64,000 nt of DNA from an uncultured Vibrio sp. (lineage in GTDB: Bacteria > Pseudomonadota > Gammaproteobacteria > Enterobacterales > Vibrionaceae), in assembly GCF_963675395.1 (NCBI RefSeq), contig NZ_OY776223.1:3100001-3164000 (forward strand), read 5' to 3'. A program made the translations under genes and the position numbers. The notes beneath the pieces are model-generated. The model did not search any database. It was not told the DNA's origin and saw only the letters and a program-made list of their open reading frames with translations. Below, in pieces: positions 28,466 to 38,707 of this stretch. Positions within the stretch are counted from its first letter, which is position 1. Each line of letters begins with the position of its first letter.

Positions 28466-29107
28466 ATGTTGAGAAGTTTATTATTTGTACCGCTTTGTGT
28501 TTTTCCTGCAATAAGCAGTGCTTCAGAGGCGGAGCAAGCGGACAAATTTGGTTATGAACACATTTACCTGAACGTCGGTGCAGGCACAACTAATAACGAT
28601 TGGTTAGAAAATGCGAACGTGACGACGATTGATTTAGGTGGTAACTATTTGTTTACGGAAAACTGGCTGTTTCATACAGACTATTCCGCACAGTTTTTTC
28701 ACCCGGACAGTTATACGCTGCGAATCGACCGTTTAACGTTTGGTGGTGGTTACCGATATGGCGTAACTCAACAACTCGACCTTTACGGTGTTTATCGTTT
28801 GGGGGCAATTAAGGCAAAAGCAACAGATAACGATACGGATAAGACTCTGGTATCAGAATCAAAATTCCTACACGCGGCTGTATTTGGCGCCAACTATTTG
28901 CTGAGTGAATCACTGATTGTTAATGCAGAGATCGAAGCCAATCGCAGCGATATCGTTGACGAGAATAAATATAAAATTGGCTTTAACTATCAGTGGCATG
29001 ATGTCATTGGCACAGGTGTTTACTACCAATACCGAGATACGGAATACTCGGGAGCAAGATCCGATTACATCAATGAGGTTGGTTTAAGCCTCAAGTTTGT
29101 TTACTAG
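28466..29107 (+). CDS. Outer-membrane beta-barrel protein
   Basis: A 213-residue exported protein starting at ATG 28466 (GAAAGGAAATTGA upstream), with a signal peptide ending near SSA/SEAE. The rest alternates hydrophobic and polar residues with many aromatics (YLNVGAGTTNNDW, LTFGGGYRYGV, GTGVYYQYRDTEY). It ends with FVY, the usual C-terminal aromatic of outer-membrane barrels. About eight to ten strands are likely. No specific role is evident. Confidence 0.78.
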   Translation: MLRSLLFVPLCVFPAISSASEAEQADKFGYEHIYLNVGAGTTNNDWLENANVTTIDLGGNYLFTENWLFHTDYSAQFFHPDSYTLRIDRLTFGGGYRYGVTQQLDLYGVYRLGAIKAKATDNDTDKTLVSESKFLHAAVFGANYLLSESLIVNAEIEANRSDIVDENKYKIGFNYQWHDVIGTGVYYQYRDTEYSGARSDYINEVGLSLKFVY

Positions 29108-29126
29108 ATTCAAATGTTAATCGAAT

Positions 29127-29160
29127 ACAAAAAAGGTCAGCGAGAGCTGACCTTTTTTAT
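29127..29160. terminator. Bidirectional terminator
   Basis: AAAAAGGTCAG-CGAGAG-CTGACCTTTTTT, between the barrel gene and the convergent aspC. Confidence 0.87.
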
Positions 29161-29174
29161 TTCGTCACTGCAGA

Positions 29175-30365
29175 TTAAAGAACTGCTGCAATGCCTTTAC
29201 ACAGTGGACCCATGTTTGACTTAGTCATACCAGCCACACTGATTCGGCCCGAGCCGACAATGTAAATGCCAAATTCTTCTTTCAAGCGGTTTACTTGCTC
29301 TTTAGATAGACCAGAGAAAGAGAACATGCCGTTTTGACGTTCAATAAAGCTAAAGTCTGCATCTACACCTTCTTCTTTCAGTGTCGCTACAAACAACTCG
29401 CGCATCTCCTGGATACGATCACGCATTTCTGCTACTTCTGCTTCCCATTCTGCACGAAGGTCCGCGTTATTCAGAATATGAGTAACCACTGCGCTACCAT
29501 GGGCTGGTGGGTTAGAGTAGATAGAACGAATGATCGCTTTTACTTGTGAGAATGCTGTTGTTGCCACTTCTTCAGACTCAGCAATAAGAGTGAATGCGCC
29601 TACACGCTCGTTGTACAGACCGAAGTTTTTAGAGAACGAGCTAGCAACAAGAATTTCTTTGTTGTATTTAGCAAACGTACGTAGACCTGCTGCATCTTCT
29701 TCAACACCTTTCGCGAAACCTTGGTAAGCGAAGTCAAATAGTGGTAGCAACTTCTTCTCTGCAACCAGCTTAGCCAGTGTTTCCCACTCTTCTGCTGTTG
29801 GATCGATACCTGTAGGGTTGTGACAGCAGCCGTGTAGCAGAACGATATCACCCTCAGATGCTGCTTGAAGGTCGTTAAGCATCGCATCGAAGTCTTTGTC
29901 TTTTGTTTCTGCGTTGTAGTAGCTGTATTGAGCCGTTTCGATACCAGCCGCAGTAAACACACCATTATGGTTTGCCCAAGTAGGGTTGCTGATCCAGATT
30001 TTAACGTCGCCTAGCTGACGCTTGATGAATTCACCCGCCACACGCAGTGCGCCTGTACCACCTGGTGCTTGAGCTGTTTTTGCACGTTTTTCTGTAACAA
30101 CTTCAGCATTTTCGCCAAATAGCAGTTTTTGTACCGCCAGAGCGTACTCCGCTGTACCTTCGATTGTTAGGTAAGATTTGGTTTTTTCAGTCTCAATGAG
30201 TGCTGCTTCAGCTTTTTTAACTGTTGCAAGAACAGGGGTTTCACCTTGTTCGTTTTTGTAAATACCTACGCCAAGGTTGATTTTTTCTGCGCGAGTATCT
30301 TGTTTAAATTCTTCTGTAAGACCAAGAATAGGGTCAGCCGGAGCGGCTACTACTTTTTCAAACAT
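29175..30365 (-). CDS. aspC: Aspartate/aromatic aminotransferase
   Basis: PLP enzyme interconverting aspartate and oxaloacetate (and aromatic amino acids) with 2-oxoglutarate. The 396-residue product from ATG 30365 ([15 protein letters not shown]) aligns closely with E. coli AspC in length and sequence. The PLP lysine is in [15 protein letters not shown], with [12 protein letters not shown] and the C-terminal arginine region [11 protein letters not shown] three-codon longer start at 30374 is less likely. It is monocistronic, on the minus strand. Confidence 0.95.
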   Translation of the reverse strand: MFEKVVAAPADPILGLTEEFKQDTRAEKINLGVGIYKNEQGETPVLATVKKAEAALIETEKTKSYLTIEGTAEYALAVQKLLFGENAEVVTEKRAKTAQAPGGTGALRVAGEFIKRQLGDVKIWISNPTWANHNGVFTAAGIETAQYSYYNAETKDKDFDAMLNDLQAASEGDIVLLHGCCHNPTGIDPTAEEWETLAKLVAEKKLLPLFDFAYQGFAKGVEEDAAGLRTFAKYNKEILVASSFSKNFGLYNERVGAFTLIAESEEVATTAFSQVKAIIRSIYSNPPAHGSAVVTHILNNADLRAEWEAEVAEMRDRIQEMRELFVATLKEEGVDADFSFIERQNGMFSFSGLSKEQVNRLKEEFGIYIVGSGRISVAGMTKSNMGPLCKGIAAVL

Positions 30366-31031
30366 AATCTTCATCCATGTTAATCGAAGGGTGTGCCCGT
30401 ATTTATACCTGTCACCAATACTTGTTACAACACCTTCTGATAAGAAAACCTAAAAAAGGTTCGATTAGAAATCGGATTCGAAGATAAACCAGACTTTTGG
30501 CATGCTAACTGTGCTGATAACAGCCGTTTGAAGCAAGCTTTATCTCGAATTGATGTGATTTTATCCACTTGATGTAATCGTTTTCTAAATAAGGGAGAAG
30601 TAGACAATTTGTTATTAAAACGTCACATGGCGGCTTACTCAATTTGTTAAAAAGTTCATGTGTATTCTTAACCGGACAAGGACATCTTACTAACGTTGCA
30701 TGGCAGAGCAAGGAGGGCTTCAGAGGTGAATTTCTCACTGATATCTTCCATGCCTACCCTGGAAGGAGTTACATCTTTGACGGCATTGGAGAGAAAACTG
30801 GGGCTGAAGCCGTTTTTCCGACATCAAGAACACTTACAGGCTGCTAAACAGAGTGAATTAGCGGCGACTTAGGGGCAACATGGCAGAAGCTGACATTGAC
30901 CGTGAGGCTTGATAGCCGTGGTCTAGAGTGAGTTGTTGAGGTGTGCACCCTCATCCCAGGCTAAAGTGGTTGACTCACTGCATGTGGGTATAGTTCGTAG
31001 ATGCACACTGAATAGGGGGTTAAAACCGTAA
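30366..31031. other. Long intergenic region with an unexplained conserved-looking segment
   Basis: About 670 bases between aspC and a small gene. The first part holds the aspC promoter. The segment 30640-31020 has ordinary gene-like base composition, yet it has only a 67-codon frame (30644-30847: LTGQGHLTNVAWQSKEGF and IFDGIGEKTGAEAVFP) without a ribosome binding site, and then many stops. It could be a repeated Vibrio element, a gene relic or an RNA. I cannot assign it. Confidence 0.4.
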
Positions 31032-31286
31032 TTAATTGTCTTTATCTTCTTCAGAATTTTCCTCGTTGAGGTGTTTTACGATCGCCTCTTTGGCATGCTC
31101 TTCGGTCGCTTGTTCACCGGGAGGTACAACAAGATCTGCCATTTTGTGTACACCCATCGCGTCTTCAGCAACATGTAACCAATCTGGGTGCCAATAGTAA
31201 GGGTTAGTCGCGCCAGGGTGATCCCAACTGTGGACCCCTTTGTGTGCCCCTCGGTATGAGAGGTCATCCATGGTAAACACTTTCAT
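31032..31286 (-). CDS. Small hypothetical protein (84 aa)
   Basis: An 84-residue soluble protein starting at ATG 31286, with a strong GGAGGAAGTG ribosome binding site that decides the start over the in-frame ATG at 31298. It is rich in His and Trp near the N-terminus (HKGVHSWDHPGATNPYYWHPDWLHVAED) and ends in an acidic tail. There is no signal peptide or membrane segment. The His/Asp/Trp clustering hints at metal or cofactor contact, but no family is recognised. Confidence 0.7.
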   Translation of the reverse strand: MKVFTMDDLSYRGAHKGVHSWDHPGATNPYYWHPDWLHVAEDAMGVHKMADLVVPPGEQATEEHAKEAIVKHLNEENSEEDKDN

Positions 31287-31459
31287 CACTTCCTCCAAAA
31301 AACGTCACTCCTTTGAAAGTATGGAACATAATTCTCTTTTTCGGATCGAGAAATTATGTTTTCAAAATCGATTAATTACCTTGTAAGAACGACAAGTTAG
31401 TTATCAGAATATCGGCGCGAAGTATGCTATGGTGCACTCGAAGTTAGAGTGAGAGACTG

Positions 31460-32857
31460 ATGAATCGATACCGTCAATTAGCTGCGCTGTTTAAAACTCA
31501 GATCCAACAGAATACCTGGAGAGCAGGGGAGAAACTGCCATCCGTACGTGTGACGAGCCGCAATCATTCAGTGAGTACGGGTACGGTATTGCAGGCATAT
31601 CAATTGTTGGAAGCACAGGGTTGGGTCAATGCGAAGCCTCAATCTGGCTATTACGTCTCTGCTGAATTAGAGCGTTTTGAAGCGCGTGGTACTTCAAACA
31701 ACGTATATCGGCCCACTATCAATGATGAGCTTTATGATTACCTTAAACAGCAGACTTTGCCCGATGCGGTTCGATTAGGATCTGCCTTTCCTGACCCGAC
31801 ATTATTTCCTTTAGAAGCGCTTAACCGCAACTTAGCGAGTTCTGGGCGTAAGATGGGGCCTGACAACTTACTTGATAATTTGCCTCCGGGGAGCGATTCG
31901 TTACGCCGGCTAATTGCTCAGCGCTACATTCAGCAGGGAATTTCGACGACGCATGAGGATGCAGTTATCACCACTGGTGCGCTGGAGGCATTGAATCTGA
32001 GCTTACAAGCCGTTACTCAATCTGGAGATACGGTTGTAGTCGAGTCGCCGACTTTTTATGGTGCTTTGCAAGCTATCGAGCGTCTTGGGCTGAACGCAAT
32101 TGAGATCCCTGTTGATCCCGTTAAGGGGCACGATCTCGAACAGCTTGAAGCGATCTTTGCAAAACACAACGTTCGCGCTTGCTGGTTGATGGTCAACTTT
32201 CAGAATCCTACCGGGGCCTTGCTTTCTGACGAGAAAAAGAATCAAATTGTTAGGTTGGCGGATCAATACAATGTCTTCTTAATAGAAGATGATGTTTACT
32301 CTGAGCTCTATTTCACAGCAAATAAACCAACGTGCCTCAAAACCTTCGATACACAAGACCGTGTTCTTCATTGTTCTTCTTTCTCCAAAAGTCTCTGTCC
32401 TGGATATCGGCTAGGGTGGGTATTAAGCAAACGCTTTAATGAAAAGATTCAAAAGCTTCAGCTCATCTCTACGCTCTCTGGCAGTGCACCGATACAGCAA
32501 GGTATCGCTCACTACCTGCAGAATGATAGCTACGACAATCACTTGAGGAAGCTGCGTAAAATCATGCAACAGCGTCAAAGCTTGTTCATTGAACTAATAC
32601 AGCGTTATTTCCCCGAGAATGCCACTTATACGGTACCGGAAGGAGGCTACTTTTTATGGGTGAGACTCCCCGAAGGAGTCAGTAGTAAGGCGATTTATCA
32701 GTCGTTATTGCAACAGCAGATTACCGTGGCATATGGAAGATTGTTTTCAATTGATGCTACGTATGAGAATTACTTGAGACTTAATACTTCCATGCCTGTC
32801 GATGCTTCGCTCAAAAAGGCCATCAAGAATATAGGGGACTTACTCAAAACTGTTTAG
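31460..32857 (+). CDS. MocR-type GntR/aminotransferase transcription regulator
   Basis: A 465-residue fusion. A GntR winged helix (residues 1-70, with LPSVRVTSRNHSVSTGTVLQAY) is joined to a fold-type I PLP aminotransferase-like domain, whose PLP lysine is in CSSFSKSLCPGYRLGWV. MocR regulators use PLP or an aldimine as effector and usually control a neighbouring gene. Here the nearest candidates are the small divergent gene at 31286 and the membrane protein at 32944. The target is not known. Confidence 0.88.
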   Translation: MNRYRQLAALFKTQIQQNTWRAGEKLPSVRVTSRNHSVSTGTVLQAYQLLEAQGWVNAKPQSGYYVSAELERFEARGTSNNVYRPTINDELYDYLKQQTLPDAVRLGSAFPDPTLFPLEALNRNLASSGRKMGPDNLLDNLPPGSDSLRRLIAQRYIQQGISTTHEDAVITTGALEALNLSLQAVTQSGDTVVVESPTFYGALQAIERLGLNAIEIPVDPVKGHDLEQLEAIFAKHNVRACWLMVNFQNPTGALLSDEKKNQIVRLADQYNVFLIEDDVYSELYFTANKPTCLKTFDTQDRVLHCSSFSKSLCPGYRLGWVLSKRFNEKIQKLQLISTLSGSAPIQQGIAHYLQNDSYDNHLRKLRKIMQQRQSLFIELIQRYFPENATYTVPEGGYFLWVRLPEGVSSKAIYQSLLQQQITVAYGRLFSIDATYENYLRLNTSMPVDASLKKAIKNIGDLLKTV

Positions 32858-32943
32858 TCGTTTTCCATCACAACTGTATCAGTTCATTTTACCGAGATTG
32901 TGGTTCAATCGTTGCGGTAACAATCTCTTGGCAAGGAGTGAAG

Positions 32944-33174
32944 ATGAAAAAGCAGTCGGAAAAACATGAGCTAAAGCTGATCGTCGTGGCTATATTCAGT
33001 GCATTCTTACTTGTGTTTGCACACCTTATTTTGGCGAAATCATTTTCTCACTATGCATGGGTTGAGTATACCGCCGCGGTGATTCCGTTCGTGATATTTA
33101 GCTTGTGTTTTGTCGGTGTAAGGTATGCCGTGAAAGCCGATCAGGAAGAAAGTAAAACTGACTCCGCAGTGTAA
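32944..33174 (+). CDS. Small two-helix membrane protein
   Basis: A 76-residue protein starting at ATG 32944, with AAGGAG 6-8 bases upstream; a GTG at 32938 is in frame but inside that site. Two hydrophobic helices (about residues 12-32 and 42-62) are flanked by charged ends (KKQSEKHE; KADQEESKTDSAV). No family is recognised. It lies 80 bases after the MocR gene and ends at a shared terminator. Confidence 0.72.
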   Translation: MKKQSEKHELKLIVVAIFSAFLLVFAHLILAKSFSHYAWVEYTAAVIPFVIFSLCFVGVRYAVKADQEESKTDSAV

Positions 33175-33187
33175 TTGGCAGACAAAA

Positions 33188-33217
33188 TAAAAGACCTCCA
33201 CTCGGGAGGTCTTATTA
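33188..33217. terminator. Bidirectional terminator
   Basis: AAGACCTCC-ACTCG-GGAGGTCTT, between the small membrane protein gene and the convergent asnS. Confidence 0.75.
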
Positions 33218-33239
33218 ATTCTATTTCACTAGCCAGTGA

Positions 33240-34640
33240 TTAGAAGTTCGCAGAACGAGGCGTACGTGGGAATGGGATCACGTCACGAACGTTGCCCATA
33301 CCCGTTACGTAAGAAACCAGACGCTCAAAGCCCAGACCAAAGCCAGCGTGTGGCACTGTGCCGTAACGACGTAGGTCGCGGTACCAGCTCATGTGCTCAG
33401 GGTCGATTCCCATTTCACGCATACGTGAATCTAGAATGTCTAGACGTTCTTCACGTTGAGAACCACCGATGATTTCACCGATGCCAGGTGCTAGAACGTC
33501 CATCGCTGCTACTGTCTTGCCATCGTCATTCATACGCATGTAGAACGCTTTGATGTCTTTCGGGTAGTTCTTCACGATGACTGGTGCTTTGAAGTGCTCT
33601 TCCGCTAGGAAACGCTCGTGCTCAGAAGACATGTCGATACCCCATTCAACCGGGAATTCGAACTCACGACCAGAATCCAGAAGGATTTGGATTGCGTCAG
33701 TGTAGTCTACTTGTGCGAAGTCAGAAGACACGAATTGCTCTAGACGAGTGATTGCTTCTTTGTCGATGCGCTGAGCGAAGAACTCTAGGTCATCACGACG
33801 CTCTTCTAGTACGGCTTTGAATACGTACTTCAACATGTCTTCAGACAGTTTTGCTACGTCATCTAGGTCTGCAAACGCAACTTCAGGCTCAACCATCCAG
33901 AACTCAGCCAGGTGACGGCTTGTGTTTGAGTTTTCAGCACGGAAAGTAGGACCGAAAGTGTAAACTTTGCTGATTGCACAAGCGTAAGCTTCCGCGTTTA
34001 GCTGACCAGAAACTGTCAGGAAAGTCTCTTTACCGAAGAAGTCTTCGTTGTAATCTACTTTGCCAGCGTCTGTGCGAGGTAGGTTTTCCATGTCCAGCGT
34101 AGAAACGCGGAACATTTCACCAGCACCTTCTGCGTCAGAAGCTGTGATTAGTGGCGCAGATACCCAGAAGTAACCTTGCTCGTGGTAGAAACGGTGAATG
34201 GCTTGAGATAGGCAGTTACGTACACGAGCTACCGCGCCGATCACGTTTGTACGTGGGCGAAGGTGTGCTACTTCACGTAGATACTCGATCGAGTGACGAG
34301 TTTTTGCCATTGGGTAAGTTTCAGCATCTTCAACCCAACCAACCACTTTAACACCCGTTGCTGCCAGCTCGAAGTCCTGACCTTTCGCAGGAGACTCAAC
34401 AATCTTACCAGTTACTTCAACAGAGCAGCCTGTAGTCAGCTTTAATACTTCGTCGTCGTAATTATTAAGATTATTAGGGACCACGGCCTGAATCGGGTCG
34501 AAACAAGAGCCGTCATAAATGGCAAGGAAAGAGATTCCAGCTTTGGAATCACGACGTGAACGGATCCAGCCACGAACAGTCACTTCACTGTCTACTGCTA
34601 GCTGACCTTTCAAAACGTCTGATACAGGCGCGTAAGTCAT
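33240..34640 (-). CDS. asnS: Asparaginyl-tRNA synthetase
   Basis: Class IIb aminoacyl-tRNA synthetase charging tRNA-Asn. The 466-residue product from ATG 34640 ([20 protein letters not shown]) has the OB-fold anticodon domain first. Motif 2 ([21 protein letters not shown]) and motif 3 ([15 protein letters not shown]) follow. GGAGA lies 11 bases before this ATG, whereas the ATG at 34658 has no site, so the shorter start is chosen. Length matches E. coli AsnS. Confidence 0.96.
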   Translation of the reverse strand: MTYAPVSDVLKGQLAVDSEVTVRGWIRSRRDSKAGISFLAIYDGSCFDPIQAVVPNNLNNYDDEVLKLTTGCSVEVTGKIVESPAKGQDFELAATGVKVVGWVEDAETYPMAKTRHSIEYLREVAHLRPRTNVIGAVARVRNCLSQAIHRFYHEQGYFWVSAPLITASDAEGAGEMFRVSTLDMENLPRTDAGKVDYNEDFFGKETFLTVSGQLNAEAYACAISKVYTFGPTFRAENSNTSRHLAEFWMVEPEVAFADLDDVAKLSEDMLKYVFKAVLEERRDDLEFFAQRIDKEAITRLEQFVSSDFAQVDYTDAIQILLDSGREFEFPVEWGIDMSSEHERFLAEEHFKAPVIVKNYPKDIKAFYMRMNDDGKTVAAMDVLAPGIGEIIGGSQREERLDILDSRMREMGIDPEHMSWYRDLRRYGTVPHAGFGLGFERLVSYVTGMGNVRDVIPFPRTPRSANF

Positions 34641-35151
34641 GTTTTCAATATTCTCCATAGAGGTAAAAATTCAACGCAACGCTTTTAAAGTCCTTGTTTC
34701 ATAATCTTTTTGTTTAAAAAACAAGCAGGGCGCTGGGTTGGGTAGAATTTTACAGATTCAACGAGACATATTACCTGTCAATTCGTCAGCTTCAACCTTT
34801 ATATTCATTTTGAAGGTCAGAAAAAGATGATTTCATCTTAGTTTTCCCCCGAATGAAAGAAAGAGTAGCGAAAAACGTTCAGACAGAAATGCAAGTTGAC
34901 ACTGATATTCAGTTTATGGGGATTCCGACACTACGTTTTTAAATACATGCCGCGTTAATCACTCTGTTTTCTTTGTGTATTTATAACGTGATTATTATGT
35001 AATCAAATAACTGACGAATGGCAAAACTCGACGCTCGGGTATCATTCACTTAAATAAAAACCTGATTTATGACTCAATAATGGACTAAAGCTTGTCTCTT
35101 GGCAGCGATTTCCTTAGTATATCGCGTCTTTTTTAAAGCCTGAGAATCAAG
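34641..35151. other. Divergent intergenic region between asnS and queD
   Basis: About 510 bases with promoters for both genes expected. The stretch is AT-rich with no frame that has a start signal. No preQ1 riboswitch core or other structured RNA was recognised ahead of queD. Confidence 0.5.
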
Positions 35152-35514
35152 ATGAAAACAGAATTGTACAAAGAGTTCATGTTCGAAGCGGCACACCACT
35201 TGCCACATGTACCCGAAGGTCATAAGTGTGGTCGTTTGCACGGACACTCTTTCCTTGTTCGTCTTTATGTAGAAGGTGAGGTAGACCCACATACGGGGTG
35301 GGTTGTGGATTTTGCAGAAATCAAAGCCGCTTTCAAACCAATTTACGATCGTTTAGACCATTACTACTTAAACGATATTGAAGGCCTGGAAAACCCAACC
35401 AGCGAAGTGCTCGCGAAATGGATTTGGCAGCAACTGAAACCAAGCCTTCCGCTGCTAAGCAAAGTAGAGATCAAAGAAACTTGCACAGCAGGTTGTATCT
35501 ACAAAGGCGAGTAA
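35152..35514 (+). CDS. queD: 6-carboxy-5,6,7,8-tetrahydropterin synthase
   Basis: A 120-residue PTPS-family enzyme that makes 6-carboxytetrahydropterin for queuosine and 7-deazaguanine synthesis. Zinc histidines are seen in FEAAHHLP and LHGHSF, the catalytic Cys in [10 protein letters not shown], and the C-terminal [12 protein letters not shown] is typical. It appears monocistronic. Confidence 0.92.
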   Translation: MKTELYKEFMFEAAHHLPHVPEGHKCGRLHGHSFLVRLYVEGEVDPHTGWVVDFAEIKAAFKPIYDRLDHYYLNDIEGLENPTSEVLAKWIWQQLKPSLPLLSKVEIKETCTAGCIYKGE

Positions 35515-35647
35515 TCGCAACAAGCGTCATTTACAAAGGCAAGCTTATCGGCTTGCCTTTGTTGTATCTGGACGATGAAAAACAAGCTAAGCGCACAGAC
35601 AAAAAAGCCCGAGCAGATGGCTCGGGCTTGATGTTCAGAGAGTAGGA

Positions 35648-37009
35648 TTAGCAGATAACTTTTACTGCCAAACCACCTTGAGAAGTTTCGCGGTATTTCG
35701 CGTTCATATCTTTACCTGTCTCTAGCATGGTTTCAATAACCTTATCCAGAGATACCGTCGGAGCAGAAGAACGACGCAACGCCATGCGAGTTGAGTTGAT
35801 CGCTTTTACAGCCGCGATACCGTTACGCTCGATACATGGAACCTGTACCTGACCAGCAACCGGGTCACACGTCAGACCTAGGTTGTGCTCCATTGCGATT
35901 TCTGCTGCCATACAAACCTGTTCTGGGCTACCACCCATCAGTTCTGCAAGGCCAGCTGCCGCCATTGAACACGCCACGCCAACTTCGCCCTGACAGCCAA
36001 CTTCTGCGCCAGAGATGGAGGCATTGCGCTTGTAGAGACCACCGATCGCACCAGAAGCCGCAAAGTAACGGATGTAGTCTTTCTCTGAAACGGTTTGAAT
36101 GAACTTGTCGTAGTAAGCCAGTACCGCTGGGATAATGCCACACGCACCGTTGGTTGGTGCTGTTACAACACGACCACCTGCTGCGTTTTCTTCGTTGACT
36201 GCGAAAGCAAACATGTTGACCCAGTCAACCACAGACATAGGATCGTTGGTTGTCTTTTCAGAAGTAAGCAATTGTTGGCGCAGCGCTGCTGCACGGCGAG
36301 GTACACGCAGTGGACCAGGCAGAATGCCTTCTTCGTTCATACCGCGATCCATACATTCGCGCATAGTGCGCCAAATGTTCGCAAAGTAGGTACGAGTCTC
36401 TTCATCAGAATGAAGCGCTTGCTCATTTTTCATGGTTAGCGCACTGATAGAAAGGCCACTTTCACGACACTGGCCTACCAGCTCTTCTGCTGTTGTAAAT
36501 GCGTAAGGAACCTTAATTGGGTTCTCGATTTCTTTACCAAAGTTTTCTTCATCAACGATAAAACCACCACCAATAGAGTAGTAGGTTTTTGAGTATGCTT
36601 TTTCTTCGTCAATCCAAGCGTGGATCTGCATACCGTTTTCATGAAGATCTAAGTTAGTCTTGTGGAAGTTCATTCCACCTTCACGTGGAAATGAAACTGT
36701 ATGACAGTGCATGCCAACAGGAAGACGTTCAGTTTCTTCTACGCGAGCAATAAAGCCCGGAATAGAATCGATATCGACTTTCTCAGGGGAGTTGCCAGCA
36801 AGACCCATGATAATAGCAATATCTGTGTGGTGACCTTTCCCTGTCAGTGATAGTGATCCATAAACGTCAACGGTGATTTTAGTGATGTCGCGTAATTTTC
36901 CCATTGCACGAAGATCATCAATAAACTCTTTACCCGCTTTCATTGGGCCTACAGTGTGTGAGCTTGAAGGTCCAACACCGATTTTATAGATATCAAATAC
37001 ACTAATCAT
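35648..37009 (-). CDS. sdaA: L-serine dehydratase (single-chain, iron-sulphur)
   Basis: Deaminates L-serine to pyruvate and ammonia. The 453-residue product has the beta domain ([15 protein letters not shown] at the start) and the alpha domain with the [4Fe-4S] cysteines in [24 protein letters not shown] and [17 protein letters not shown]. Length matches E. coli SdaA/SdaB, and the exact paralogue name is a choice. It follows the serine transporter gene sdaC in the same direction with a 97-base gap holding a hairpin. Confidence 0.93.
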   Translation of the reverse strand: MISVFDIYKIGVGPSSSHTVGPMKAGKEFIDDLRAMGKLRDITKITVDVYGSLSLTGKGHHTDIAIIMGLAGNSPEKVDIDSIPGFIARVEETERLPVGMHCHTVSFPREGGMNFHKTNLDLHENGMQIHAWIDEEKAYSKTYYSIGGGFIVDEENFGKEIENPIKVPYAFTTAEELVGQCRESGLSISALTMKNEQALHSDEETRTYFANIWRTMRECMDRGMNEEGILPGPLRVPRRAAALRQQLLTSEKTTNDPMSVVDWVNMFAFAVNEENAAGGRVVTAPTNGACGIIPAVLAYYDKFIQTVSEKDYIRYFAASGAIGGLYKRNASISGAEVGCQGEVGVACSMAAAGLAELMGGSPEQVCMAAEIAMEHNLGLTCDPVAGQVQVPCIERNGIAAVKAINSTRMALRRSSAPTVSLDKVIETMLETGKDMNAKYRETSQGGLAVKVIC

Positions 37010-37026
37010 ATCGATTACCTCAGAAG

Positions 37027-37056
37027 AAAGCCTCCCAAGGGGATTTGGGAGGCTTA
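37027..37056 (-). promoter_or_regulatory. Hairpin between sdaC and sdaA
   Basis: AAGCCTCCCA and TGGGAGGCTT pair perfectly over 10 bp with an 8-base loop. In the direction of sdaC-to-sdaA transcription it has no clear T run, so it may trim or stabilise the message or partly attenuate sdaA rather than fully terminate. Confidence 0.55.
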
Positions 37057-37106
37057 ATTTTTATCGTTATATTTTTCGATTAATCACGCTGGTATTTCAG
37101 CTGAGA

Positions 37107-38375
37107 TTAAAGAGCGCCGTAGATTACAGAACTAATCGCTGCAAGACCACAGATTGCTGTGAAAATTTGCACAGGTGCTGAAGTTTTGTACTTCGCCATT
37201 GCTGGTACTTTTTGCATTGTGAAAACAGGCATCAGGAATAGGATTGCCGCAATCATTGGCGCACCCATTGTTTCAATCATACCTAGGATGCTCGGGTTAA
37301 CGATAGCGACTACCCAAGTCGTCAGTACGATGAAGATCAGAGACACTTTTTCAATCTTGCTTACTTGACTGTTAGAGCGGGACTTGATTAGGCCAACCAG
37401 ACCTTCGTGAGCCCCTAGGAAGTGACCGAAGTAGCTAGAAGTGATTGCTGCAAACGCAACCAGTGGACCTAAGTAAGAGATCAGTGGAGACTCATGAACG
37501 TTCGCTAAGTAAGAAAGAACCGAGATGTTTTGTGCTTGTGCTGTTGCTAACTGCTCTGGAGACAGAGAAAGCACGACAGAGAACACGAAGAACATAACAA
37601 AGCCCATCAGCATCATCGCTGCGCCGCCAGTGATAGCGTCAGTTTTCTTCACTGCATTTTCACCATACACACGACGTTGCTCTTTAGAGAACTGAGAAAT
37701 GATCGGGCTGTGGTTGAATGAGAATACGATGATTGGAATTGCCAGCCAAATGATAGTAGGCATTTCTCCCCAGTTTGGTGAAACTTCCATCATTGACGTA
37801 TTCCATTCAGGAATTAAGTAGAAAGACAGTGCTAGTAGGATAAATACCAGTGGGTAAACCATTGCTGATGTTGCTTTCAGCATTAACTCTTTACCGAATA
37901 CCACCCCGGCTGTCATTGCGGCGATTAATGCACCAGACAGCAGCCAGCGAGGAATAGATTCCATACCCATCTGGTTAACTAGGAATGAGTCAACCGTGTT
38001 GGTAATACCGACACCGTAGATAAGTACGATTGGGTAGATAGCGAAGAAGTAAGCAAAAGTAATAAGGTTTGCGCCAGTCTTACCGAAGTGTTCTTCTACT
38101 GTGTCAGTGATGTCTGCCTCTGGGTTCTTAGCTGAAAGAACAAAGCGAGCCAGAGATTTGTGTGCGAACCAAGTCATTGGTGCTGCAATTAGGGCTAGGA
38201 TTACTAATGGCCAAAAACCACCCGCACCTGCTTTAATTGGAAGGAATAATACACCAGCACCTACCGCTGTACCGAATAATGATAGGCACCAGGTGAAGTC
38301 TTTGTAAGAAAACTTACTAGACGATTGTGCGGTAGAAGCCGCAGAATTGATTGAATTCATTTTTTGTTTACTCAT
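37107..38375 (-). CDS. sdaC: Serine transporter SdaC (HAAAP family)
   Basis: A 422-residue permease with about 11 membrane helices that imports serine with protons. Family stretches include FGTAVGAGVLFLPIKAG at the first helix and FSFNHSPIISQFSKEQRR in the centre. It stands upstream of L-serine dehydratase, so uptake and breakdown are coupled. Starts at 38375 and 38360 (MNSINSAAS) are both possible. The long AT-rich upstream region must hold its promoter. Confidence 0.9.
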   Translation of the reverse strand: MSKQKMNSINSAASTAQSSSKFSYKDFTWCLSLFGTAVGAGVLFLPIKAGAGGFWPLVILALIAAPMTWFAHKSLARFVLSAKNPEADITDTVEEHFGKTGANLITFAYFFAIYPIVLIYGVGITNTVDSFLVNQMGMESIPRWLLSGALIAAMTAGVVFGKELMLKATSAMVYPLVFILLALSFYLIPEWNTSMMEVSPNWGEMPTIIWLAIPIIVFSFNHSPIISQFSKEQRRVYGENAVKKTDAITGGAAMMLMGFVMFFVFSVVLSLSPEQLATAQAQNISVLSYLANVHESPLISYLGPLVAFAAITSSYFGHFLGAHEGLVGLIKSRSNSQVSKIEKVSLIFIVLTTWVVAIVNPSILGMIETMGAPMIAAILFLMPVFTMQKVPAMAKYKTSAPVQIFTAICGLAAISSVIYGAL

Positions 38376-38707
38376 TTTGGGAACAGGAAATAAGTCGGGT
38401 GCAATTTTGCAAGATTTTTCATTGGGAAAATTAGATCTAAGTCATGTATTGATTTCGCTTATTGAATAATATGTCAAAAACCTGTTTTTTATCACGAAAA
38501 TGATGTGCTACTGGTGATTAATGCTAATGCGTCGAATTAGAAAATCTAATTGATAGTCTTATTTGTATATATTTTTATCAATGCAAACGCTTACGGTGAA
38601 AATGACAAAGGAAACTAATGTGAATAAGCGATTATGAGAAGTTTTTTGAGGGTGGGGTAGGTTGGAGGGGCCGCCCAAATTGGCCCAGACTTACGTAAAA
38701 ATCGCTG
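38376..38707. other. Intergenic region upstream of sdaC
   Basis: 332 bases between the start of sdaC and the end of the Nudix gene, AT-rich next to sdaC. No gene is visible and no regulator site can be named with confidence. Confidence 0.5.

Noticed and set aside
30644..30847. Plus-strand frame of 67 codons upstream of aspC
   Set aside because: No ribosome binding site. It is more likely part of an unassigned element than a gene; recorded as a finding instead.
35040..35151. preQ1 riboswitch ahead of queD
   Set aside because: No matching core or pseudoknot pattern was seen.
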